A stretch of 64,000 nt of DNA from Panacagrimonas sp. (GTDB taxonomy: Bacteria > Pseudomonadota > Gammaproteobacteria > Nevskiales > Nevskiaceae): positions 1 through 64,000 of the forward strand of contig NZ_JAJFBP010000016.1 in assembly GCF_020697055.1 (NCBI RefSeq). Reading direction: 5' to 3'. Shown in pieces: positions 28,980 to 38,748 of the stretch (position 1 is its first letter; every line of letters begins with the position of its first letter). The notes under the pieces are model-generated. The model did not search any database. It was not told the origin of the DNA and saw nothing but the letters and a program-made list of their open reading frames with translations. The translations under genes and the position numbers were made by a program.

Positions 28980-31145
28980 ATGACCGAAGCCACCACGCAT
29001 TACGGCGCCTGCAATCTCTGCGAGGCCATCTGCGGCCTCGAGTTCAAGGTGCAGGACGGCAAGATCCTCTCGGTACGCGGCGACGACGCCGATCCGTTCT
29101 CGCGCGGCCACGTCTGCCCCAAGGCGGTGGCGCTGAAGGACCTGCACGAGGATCCCGATCGCCTGCGCCACCCGGTGCGCCGCACCGCGTCCGGTTGGGA
29201 GCGCATCGGCTGGGACGAGGCCTACGCGGAAGTCGCGCGGCGCCTGCACGCGATCCGCGAGCAGCACGGCAGCAACAGCGTCGCCAGCTACCTGGGCAAC
29301 CCCAGCGTGCACAACTACGGCAACCTCACCCACGGCCAGAATTTCCTGGGCCTGCTCAAGACGCGCAACCGTTTTTCGGCGACGTCCGTCGACCAGCTGC
29401 CGCACCAGCTCGTCGCGTACTGGATGTTCGGTCACCAGCTGCTGCTGCCGATCCCGGACATCGATCGCACGCAGCACTTCCTGGTGCTCGGCGCCAACCC
29501 GATGGCGTCCAACGGCAGCCTGATGACGGTGCCGGACTTTCGCGGACGCCTGAAGGAGCTCAAGGCGCGTGGCGGTCGGATGATCGTGATCGATCCGCGC
29601 CGCACCGAAACCGCCGCGGTCGCCGACGCGCATCACTTCATCCGGCCCGGTACCGACGTCGCGCTGCTGCTGGCGATGCTGCACGTGCTGTTCGCGGACG
29701 ATCGCGTGCGGCTGGGACGTCTCGGCGATTTCACACGCGGACTCGAGACGGTGCGCCAGGCGATCGTCGATTTCACGCCCGAGGCGGCCGCGCGGATCAC
29801 GGGCATCGACGCGGACACCATCCGCAAGCTCGCCCGCGATTTTTCCGATGCGCCGCGCGCGGTGGCCTATGGCCGCGTCGGGCTGTCGACGCAGGCCTAC
29901 GGCAGCCTGTGCCAGTGGGCGCTGAACCTGCTCAATATCGTCAGCGGCAACGTCGATCGCGAAGGCGGCGCGATGTTCACGCTGCCCGCGGTCGACCTGC
30001 TGAGCGGCCAGACCAACCCCGGCCACTTCGACGTGTGGAAGAGCCGCGTGCGCGGCCTGCCCGAATTCGGTGGCGAGCTGCCGGTGGCCGCGCTGGCCGA
30101 AGAGATCCTGACGCCGGGTGACGGCCAGGTGCGGGGCCTGGTGACGGTCGCCGGCAACCCGGTGCTTTCCACGCCCAACGGCCGCCAGCTCGAGCAGGCG
30201 CTGTCGCAGCTCGACTTCATGGTGTCGATCGATTTCTACGTCAACGAAACCACGCGCCACGCGCACATGATCCTGCCGCCGACCTGCGGCGTGGAACACG
30301 ACCACTACGACCTGATTTTTCATCACCTGGCCGTGCGCAACACGACGCGCTACACGCCGGCACTGGTGTCTCCGGACGCGGACACGCGCCACGACTGGCA
30401 GATCCACAACGGGCTGGCGCGTGCCTATCGCGCCCAAATGGAATCGCACCGTCCCGAGTCGATCGGGATGAAGTTGAAAAAGCTGCCGGGCCTCGCCCGC
30501 CAGAGCCTGCGACCCGACCAGCTGATCGACCTCGGGCTGCGCCTGGGGCCCTACGGCCGATGGAAGCGACGTCCCGAGCGCCTGAGCCTGCGTCGCCTCA
30601 AACAGCACCCGCACGGCCTGGACCTGGGCGCGCTCCAACCGAGCCTGCCGGCGCGCCTCTTCACCGCCGACAACAAGATCCGCTGCGACGTGCCCGAGCT
30701 GCTGGCCGACCTGGACCGCGCACGCGCGCTGCTCGATGAGGGGCGATCGGATTCATTGCGCCTGATCGGTCGCCGCCACCTGCGCAGCAACAACTCCTGG
30801 ATGCACAACGCCGAGCGCCTGGTGAAGGGCAAGGGTCGCTGCCAGTTGCTTATGCATCCGAACGATGCCGCCACACGCGGCCTGGCCGACGGCGCGCGCG
30901 CGCGCATCGCCTCGCGCGTCGGCGAGCTGGAAGCCGAGGTCCTGCTCACCGAGGACATGATGCCGGGCGTGGTGTCCCTGCCCCACGGCTGGGGTCATTC
31001 GCGGCCGGGCGTGAATCTCAGGGTCGCGCAGGCCCATCCGGGCGTGAGTCTCAACGATCTGACCGACGATCAGTTCCTGGACCCGCTGTCAGGCAATGCC
31101 TCGTTCAGCGGCGTCGAAGTGAGCGTGGAGTCCCTCGCCGGCTGA
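28980..31145 (+). CDS. Molybdopterin oxidoreductase, DMSO-reductase family
   Basis: 721 residues. An N-terminal [4Fe-4S] site is formed by Cys11, Cys14, Cys18 and Cys46 (CNLCEAIC...HVCPK). The catalytic molybdopterin domain follows (GANPMASNG, DPRRTETA, VAGNPVLSTPNG, HMILPPTCGVEHD) with a C-terminal dinucleotide-binding domain (LLMHPNDAATRGLADG and VSLPHGWGH). No signal peptide is visible, so it is likely cytoplasmic like NasA/FdhA types, but no subunit gene lies beside it. The substrate cannot be told. Confidence 0.88.
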   Translation: MTEATTHYGACNLCEAICGLEFKVQDGKILSVRGDDADPFSRGHVCPKAVALKDLHEDPDRLRHPVRRTASGWERIGWDEAYAEVARRLHAIREQHGSNSVASYLGNPSVHNYGNLTHGQNFLGLLKTRNRFSATSVDQLPHQLVAYWMFGHQLLLPIPDIDRTQHFLVLGANPMASNGSLMTVPDFRGRLKELKARGGRMIVIDPRRTETAAVADAHHFIRPGTDVALLLAMLHVLFADDRVRLGRLGDFTRGLETVRQAIVDFTPEAAARITGIDADTIRKLARDFSDAPRAVAYGRVGLSTQAYGSLCQWALNLLNIVSGNVDREGGAMFTLPAVDLLSGQTNPGHFDVWKSRVRGLPEFGGELPVAALAEEILTPGDGQVRGLVTVAGNPVLSTPNGRQLEQALSQLDFMVSIDFYVNETTRHAHMILPPTCGVEHDHYDLIFHHLAVRNTTRYTPALVSPDADTRHDWQIHNGLARAYRAQMESHRPESIGMKLKKLPGLARQSLRPDQLIDLGLRLGPYGRWKRRPERLSLRRLKQHPHGLDLGALQPSLPARLFTADNKIRCDVPELLADLDRARALLDEGRSDSLRLIGRRHLRSNNSWMHNAERLVKGKGRCQLLMHPNDAATRGLADGARARIASRVGELEAEVLLTEDMMPGVVSLPHGWGHSRPGVNLRVAQAHPGVSLNDLTDDQFLDPLSGNASFSGVEVSVESLAG

Positions 31146-31153
31146 TCGGCGTT

Positions 31154-31645
31154 TCAGCGCCGCCGCCCGCGAAGGCCCCCGCCCGGCCCGCCGCACATCT
31201 CCTGCGGGTCGCCGATCAGCGACCACAGCTCCTGCCAGTCCTTCCACTGCTCGGGGGTGAGCACGGCCACGACGTCCTGCTCGAAGGCCGCGGCCTCGCG
31301 GATCTGCTCGCCGGCCACCGCCATGCGCCGCGTCGCGATCGCGTCGGCCGCCGCGACGAAGCCGGCGTCCTTGCGATCGAGCTTCTCCCACTGCGTGCGC
31401 AGCTCGCGCCATTCGTGCGCGAGCTTGAGCAGGACCGGGTTGTGCCTGTCGTACGAGGCCAGGATCTTTTCGCGCTGCGGGTCGGTCGCCTGGACGTTGC
31501 GCAGCACCGCGAGCACCCCCTTCTCGTCGCGACCCTCGTAGCTCTGCGCCGGAGGCAGCACCGGGTCGCTGGCGCAGGCGCTGATCAGCAGCAGGACGGT
31601 GCACGAGAGCGCGAGAACACGGATCGGGCGCAGGACGGAAATCAT
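31154..31645 (-). CDS. Spy/CpxP-like periplasmic lipoprotein
   Basis: 163 residues from ATG 31645; the longer open frame would not preserve the signal. Lipobox ISAC gives Cys24. The mature part is helical, with LTPEQWKDWQEL matching the LTxxQ-type motif of Spy/CpxP-like proteins and a Gly-rich tail (GGPGGGLRGRRR). Such proteins bind unfolded proteins or metals in the periplasm. The assignment rests on one motif. Confidence 0.7.
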   Translation of the reverse strand: MISVLRPIRVLALSCTVLLLISACASDPVLPPAQSYEGRDEKGVLAVLRNVQATDPQREKILASYDRHNPVLLKLAHEWRELRTQWEKLDRKDAGFVAAADAIATRRMAVAGEQIREAAAFEQDVVAVLTPEQWKDWQELWSLIGDPQEMCGGPGGGLRGRRR

Positions 31646-31797
31646 GGGTCTCCAGGTTCGGGAATCGAACCGCGATGGGGCAGTCGGCCCCTTGGAACAC
31701 GCGGCGCTTCCGGCGTTCCCACGCTGCGCCGGGACTTCACGACAAAAAAGCGCTTCCGAACGCAACCCCGGATTCGCCCGGGCTACGAACCGATGCA

Positions 31798-31827
31798 CCA
31801 AAAAAACGGCCGGGGCAGGCCCGGCCG
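31798..31827 (-). terminator. Intrinsic terminator of desaturase gene
   Basis: Nine-bp stem ACGGCCGGG (31805-31813) with CCCGGCCGT (31819-31827), and seven A's (31799-31805) on the plus strand, that is a U tract on the minus strand. It lies about 30 bp after the desaturase stop. Confidence 0.88.
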
Positions 31828-31856
31828 TCTCTGCTTCTTCGATGAACCAGGCGCGT

Positions 31857-33032
31857 TCAGGCGGCAGCGGTCTGCAGATGCAGCAGCCGCACGCGACGGT
31901 ACTGCGCCTGCAGCGCATCCTCGAGCGCCTGCAGGCGGCGACGCGCCTCGCTGTGCTCCCAGCGCTCGGCGACGCGGTCCATGACCTGGCGCTTGGCGGT
32001 CTCGATCTTCTCGCTCTGCAGCCGCGTCCACTCGTTCACCGTGGACTTGAAGGCATCCATCTCCTGCTCGAGCAGGCGTCGCACCGTGTCCAGCCGCGTG
32101 GTCGGCGTGGCCTGGGCCAGCTTCTCGTGCGCGCGCGCGAACTGCCGCTCGATCATCGCGCGGCGGATCTTGAACTCGGGTACGCGGCGCAGGTTGTGCG
32201 CCAGTCCCATCCATGACCACAGCGCGATCCACCATTTGGTGAGGTCGACGTTCCACCAGCGCACGCCGTTGCGGTAATCCCACGAGAACAGGTGGTGATA
32301 GTTGTGATAGCCCTCGCCGTACGTGAACAGCGCGATCAGGTCGTTGTCGCGCGCGCTGTTGTCCTCGGTGTAGGGACGACGGCCCCACATGTGCGCGAGC
32401 GAGTTGATGAAGAACGTGAAGTGGTGGTTGAGCACCAGGCGCGCGAGTCCGGCGAGCATCAGGAAGCCGCCGGGTTCGCCGTAGGCCAGACCCACGAGCC
32501 CGGGCAGGCCGATGTTCATGAACAGCGCCAGGCCCAGGTAGTGCTTGTGCTGGAACATCACCACCGGGTCGCGTTGCAGGTCCTGGACGTTGGACAGGTC
32601 GACCTTGTGGCACGGCTGGTCGCGCAGCATCCAGCCCATGTGCGCGTACCAGAAGCCGCGCTTGATCGAGTACGGGTCGTTCTCGATGTCGTCCACGTTC
32701 TTGTGATGGACGCGATGCATCGAGGCCCACACCAGGATGCTGTTCTCGAGCGACTGCGCGCCGAACAGCATGTAGAAGATCCGAAGCGGCAGTCGCGCCT
32801 CGTAGGCACGATGCGCCCACAGGCGGTGGTAGCCGCCGGTGATCGACAGGCCCGAGGCGAACAGGAAGATGAAGAACCACGCCCAGGCGGCTCCCGAAAA
32901 GTCGTGGAACCAGGCATAGATCGGGAACACCGTCAGCAACATCACGGTGCTGATCGAAAACAGCAGCACGGCCGGAAGATTGAACGGGGCGGCTGCGGTG
33001 GTCTCGTTCTTCGTGGTCACGACGGCGGTCAT
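31857..33032 (-). CDS. Acyl-lipid/acyl-CoA fatty acid desaturase
   Basis: 391 residues from ATG 33032. The three His boxes of membrane desaturases are present: HRLWAH, HRVHH and HNYHH (two-iron site), with hydrophobic membrane segments before and between them. It should introduce a double bond (probably delta-9) into acyl chains in the inner membrane. The C-terminus has a long charged helical extension (about 300-391). The open frame begins earlier (33065) but this Met fits the hydrophobic start. Confidence 0.93.
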   Translation of the reverse strand: MTAVVTTKNETTAAAPFNLPAVLLFSISTVMLLTVFPIYAWFHDFSGAAWAWFFIFLFASGLSITGGYHRLWAHRAYEARLPLRIFYMLFGAQSLENSILVWASMHRVHHKNVDDIENDPYSIKRGFWYAHMGWMLRDQPCHKVDLSNVQDLQRDPVVMFQHKHYLGLALFMNIGLPGLVGLAYGEPGGFLMLAGLARLVLNHHFTFFINSLAHMWGRRPYTEDNSARDNDLIALFTYGEGYHNYHHLFSWDYRNGVRWWNVDLTKWWIALWSWMGLAHNLRRVPEFKIRRAMIERQFARAHEKLAQATPTTRLDTVRRLLEQEMDAFKSTVNEWTRLQSEKIETAKRQVMDRVAERWEHSEARRRLQALEDALQAQYRRVRLLHLQTAAA

Positions 33033-33083
33033 TCTCGGCTCGAAAGTTTCACTACGGTGCAGCAACTCTGCTACGGAAAAAAG

Positions 33084-33110
33084 AAAGCCGCGGCAAAGGG
33101 CCGCGGCTTT
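33084..33110 (-). terminator. Intrinsic terminator of cold-shock gene
   Basis: Ten-bp stem AAAGCCGCGG (33084-33093) with CCGCGGCTTT (33101-33110). On the minus strand it is followed by a U-rich tract. It lies 30 bp after the cold-shock gene stop. Confidence 0.85.
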
Positions 33111-33139
33111 CGATAACTACGACATCGAATGAAGGTCGA

Positions 33140-33352
33140 TCAGAGCGCCTTGATCTGAGTCGCCTGCATGCCCTTCTGGCCGCGCTGCGGGATGTACTGC
33201 ACGCGCTGGCCTTCCTTGAGGGTCTTGAAGCCAGTCCCCTGGATTTCCTTGAAATGCGCGAACAGGTCCTCGCCACCGCCTTCCGGGGTGATGAAGCCAA
33301 AGCCCTTCGCATCGTTGAACCACTTCACAACACCGGTCGATACATTCGACAT
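33140..33352 (-). CDS. Cold-shock protein (CspA family)
   Basis: 70 residues, full length for a single cold-shock domain. RNP1 (KGFGFITP) and RNP2 (DLFAHF) motifs are both present, so it should bind single-stranded nucleic acids and melt RNA structures. A long structured 5' leader lies upstream (33354-33425). Confidence 0.96.
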   Translation of the reverse strand: MSNVSTGVVKWFNDAKGFGFITPEGGGEDLFAHFKEIQGTGFKTLKEGQRVQYIPQRGQKGMQATQIKAL

Positions 33353-33650
33353 GAAACGTTCCTCTGAACAGTTGATGAAATGCGGGTCATACCACCCGCA
33401 TGGTGCACCTGTTCAAGAAACGTTCGCCGGGGAGCTGGAGCGTCCCCGGAAAGGTGTTACGGGGCACAGAAGACCGCGGAGCAATCACAACTTGAAACGA
33501 TGCGGGCCGCACGTTAGCCGACCTGTTGGCGCTTGTCCAACAGCGTTTCGGCGCCGGTTTGCGGCCCGGAACGCAGCTTCGCAACGGCGATGCCGCACCT
33601 GCGCAGCCCGGCGATAACCGGGCTCGCAGGGGCGATCGAAGGAGCCCGGC
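33353..33650. other. 298-bp gap between csp and icd
   Basis: The gap holds the csp leader hairpin (33354-33425) at its left. The remainder (33426-33650) shows no clear ORF; it should carry the cold-shock promoter and the 3' end of the icd transcript. I see no recognisable riboswitch or terminator. Confidence 0.5.
33354..33425 (-). promoter_or_regulatory. Hairpin leader sequestering the cold-shock RBS
   Basis: On the minus strand GAACGTTTCTTGAACAG (33425-33409) can pair over about 16 bp, with one bulge, with CTGTTCAGAGGAACGTT (33371-33355), which contains the AGAGGA ribosome binding site 8 nt before the start codon. Inside it an 8-bp hairpin ATGCGGGT/ACCCGCAT (33401-33380) is nested. This could act as a thermosensor or cold-inducible translation switch. 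Confidence 0.65.
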
Positions 33651-35885
<2,235 letters not shown>

Positions 35886-36126
35886 CGGTAGGCTCCTGCT
35901 CTTGCGTGGTGGATGGCGTAATCGACCGTCAGCCTAAGCAAATTGCAGCAGGGTTGATACGCCCCGGCCGGGTAGGTGCGGGATCACCCGGGGTCGTCCG
36001 GGGATGTGCGCGGGCCAGAACGCTGGCGGGCCGCGCGTGTGTGGCGAACGCGGATGCGAGGGTCGTACACCAACACGTCCGCTCATTCGTTACGCTCCGC
36101 TTTGGAAGTTCGGGGATCCATCCGTC

Positions 36127-38100
36127 ATGTCACTCCAGGTCCAGCCAGCTCGCCGCGCTCGCGCCCGCTCGACCGCGGCGCGCTTCGCGTCGTCCATCGC
36201 CGTTGCGCTGTGGAGCCTTCCGGTGCTGGCCGCCGACGCGATTCCGGGCAAGTCGCGACCGGCGGTCGAGCGCCTGGCGAGCATGTCGCTGGAGGATCTG
36301 TCGCAGCTGCAGGTGACCTCCGTGTCCAAGACTCCGGAGCCGGTGCAAGGCGCGCCCGCCTCGATCTACGTGATTACCCACGACGATATCGTGCGCAGCG
36401 GCGCCGTCCACATCGTCGACGTGCTGCGCCTGGCGCCCAACCTGCAGGTGCGCCAGATCAACAACTCCCGCTTCGAGGTGACCGCGCGTGGTTTCGGAGG
36501 CGCCCTCGGTGCGCAGAATTTCTCCAACAAGCTGCTCATGCTGATCGATGGGCGCAGCGTCTATACGCCGCTGTTCTCCGGCATCTACCACGATGTGCAG
36601 GACGTGCTGCTCGACGATATCGACCGTATCGAGATCATCAGCGGTCCGGGCGCCACGCTGTGGGGCCCCAACGCGATGAACGGCGTCATCAATGTCATCA
36701 CCCGCAGCGCGGACTTGGCGCACGAGCCGATGCTCAAGGCTGCGGCCGGGAACATGGAGCGAACGGTGGCCGGCCGCTACGGCGGACGCTGGCACGGCCG
36801 CACCGGGGCGTGGCGCGTGTACGGCAAGTTCCTGGAGCGCGACGCCCTGGAACTGCAGAACGGTCAGAGCGCCGAGAATGACTGGCACAAGACGCAGGTG
36901 GGGTTTCGCACCGACTGGTCGCACGGCGACGACCAGCTGACGGTCCAGGGCGACAGTTACCGGGCGCGGCTCGACGAGTCCGGGCAACCCAACCAGATGG
37001 TGATGGGACACAACGTTCTGGGCCGCTGGCAGCGTCCGTCGGGCCGCTCGCTGTGGCAGGTGCAGGCTTATTACGACTACACCAAGCGTAGCCAGCCCGT
37101 GGGCGGCGCCGCCTTTCATCTGCATACCGTGGACCTGGAGCTGCAGCAGCAGTTCAACCTCGAGCGCCACCGGTGGGTCTGGGGCGCGGGCTGGCGTCTG
37201 CATCGCTACGAGGTCACCGATGGCGCGGGCCTTCTGATCGATCCGAACGAGCGCGACGCGAACATCGGCAATGTGTTTGCGCAGGACACCTACGAGCTGA
37301 CGTCCACCCTCAGCCTGACGGCGGGTCTGAAGGTGGAGAAGACCGACCGCGACGGCTGGGTGCCCATGCCGGAGTTGCGCCTGGCGTGGCAGGCCGGTCC
37401 GCGCCACCTGCTGTGGGCGGGCGCCGCGCGCGCAATCCGCGCCTCGACGCCGTTCGATCGCGACGTGATCGAGCGCATCGATGACCTGGTGTTCCTGGTC
37501 GGCAACAAGGATTCCGATCCGGAGAAAGTCGACACGATCGAATTGGGCTGGCGCGCACAGCCGCACCCGGGTGTTTCAGTGGCCGCGGCGGTGTTCCTCA
37601 ACTACTACGACGACCTGCGCACGATCGAGCCCGCACCGGATGGCGCGTTCCTACCCCTTCGCTGGGACAACCTGATGGAGGGCAAGTCCTACGGTGCCGA
37701 GGCCTGGGCCAAATGGCAGGTCACCTCGACCTGGCGGCTGTCGCCGGGCGTGCGCGTGCTGCAGAAGGATCTGCGCTGGAAGGACGACGCCAGTGAACTT
37801 CTGGGCTTCGAACAGGCGGCCAACGATCCGGAACGTCAACTGCTCCTGACCAGTTCGCTGGACCTGGGCCACGCCGTGACGTTCGATGCCACGCTGCGCT
37901 ACGTGAGCCAGCTTCCCGATCCTCGATTGGACGAGCGCTACCAATTCAGCGCGTCGATCGGATGGCAGGTCACGCCGGGACTGGACGTCTCCCTCACGGG
38001 CGCCAACCTGTCCGACCCGCGCCACGAGGAATACCCGACGGCCGACGGCGGCCAGGTGATCGATCGCAGCTTCATCGCGCAGGTCCGTTGGAGGCTCTGA
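36127..38100 (+). CDS. TonB-dependent receptor
   Basis: 657 residues from ATG 36127. A signal peptide (to about 38) is followed by a plug domain (about 55-165; LAPNLQVRQINNSRFEVTAR, GPGATLWGPNAMNGVINVIT) and a 22-strand barrel ending in an aromatic residue (VRWRL). It resembles siderophore- and vitamin-type receptors of the TonB family. The YfiR and hybrid-kinase genes follow 4 bp and 23 bp on, so the three are probably one operon. Confidence 0.9.
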   Translation: MSLQVQPARRARARSTAARFASSIAVALWSLPVLAADAIPGKSRPAVERLASMSLEDLSQLQVTSVSKTPEPVQGAPASIYVITHDDIVRSGAVHIVDVLRLAPNLQVRQINNSRFEVTARGFGGALGAQNFSNKLLMLIDGRSVYTPLFSGIYHDVQDVLLDDIDRIEIISGPGATLWGPNAMNGVINVITRSADLAHEPMLKAAAGNMERTVAGRYGGRWHGRTGAWRVYGKFLERDALELQNGQSAENDWHKTQVGFRTDWSHGDDQLTVQGDSYRARLDESGQPNQMVMGHNVLGRWQRPSGRSLWQVQAYYDYTKRSQPVGGAAFHLHTVDLELQQQFNLERHRWVWGAGWRLHRYEVTDGAGLLIDPNERDANIGNVFAQDTYELTSTLSLTAGLKVEKTDRDGWVPMPELRLAWQAGPRHLLWAGAARAIRASTPFDRDVIERIDDLVFLVGNKDSDPEKVDTIELGWRAQPHPGVSVAAAVFLNYYDDLRTIEPAPDGAFLPLRWDNLMEGKSYGAEAWAKWQVTSTWRLSPGVRVLQKDLRWKDDASELLGFEQAANDPERQLLLTSSLDLGHAVTFDATLRYVSQLPDPRLDERYQFSASIGWQVTPGLDVSLTGANLSDPRHEEYPTADGGQVIDRSFIAQVRWRL

Positions 38101-38104
38101 GCGC

Positions 38105-38725
38105 ATGCGCGCATGGGCTTCCAATACCGCTCGTCGTCGCCGGCGCGGGATTGCTTGCATCGCGTTGCTGGCGGCAATGGTCATCGCGCCTTGCTCGCTG
38201 GCGGACGACCGCTACGATGAGAACGCCGTCAAGGCGGCGTTCCTCTACCGGTTCACCGGATACGTCGACTGGCCACGCGACGCGCTCGCGGGGCCGAACT
38301 TCACGCTGGCGATCCTCGACGGTGACGCGGTGGCCGGCGAACTGACCCGCCTGCTTCCCGGTCACCCGATCAAGAACCTGCCGACCCAGGTGCGGACCGT
38401 GCGGTCGGCCAAGGAGGCGGCGGACGCCCAGCTGCTCTACGTCGGCCCCGCCTACGCCGGAGACCTTGCCGCGGTGGTCGTGGCTCTGGCCAACCGGCCC
38501 GTGCTGGTGATCACGGACCGGGCCGATGCGCTCAACAGCGGCAGTGCCATCAACTTCATGCTCGTGGACCGGCGGGTGCGCTTCGAGATCTCGATGCCGT
38601 CCGTGGTCCGCTCGCGCCTATGGGTTCAGCCGCCGCTGCTCGCGGTGGCGGCGCGCGTCCGCGGGATTCCACGTGGCGACGGCGCACGCGTCGTTCCCGG
38701 TGCGCCGACTCGTCCTCAGATGTAG
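38105..38725 (+). CDS. YfiR-family periplasmic protein (DUF4154)
   Basis: 206 residues with signal peptide to about 33. The family signature is YDENAVKAAFLYRFTGYVDW near the N-terminus of the mature protein, followed by the YfiR fold. In Pseudomonas YfiR is a periplasmic repressor of a membrane cyclase; here the neighbour is a hybrid kinase. The last 30 residues (RVRGIPRGDGARVVPGAPTR) look unlike typical ends of the family. Confidence 0.88.
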   Translation: MRAWASNTARRRRRGIACIALLAAMVIAPCSLADDRYDENAVKAAFLYRFTGYVDWPRDALAGPNFTLAILDGDAVAGELTRLLPGHPIKNLPTQVRTVRSAKEAADAQLLYVGPAYAGDLAAVVVALANRPVLVITDRADALNSGSAINFMLVDRRVRFEISMPSVVRSRLWVQPPLLAVAARVRGIPRGDGARVVPGAPTRPQM

Positions 38726-38748
38726 CCACTGGCAACGCTCGTGCGATC

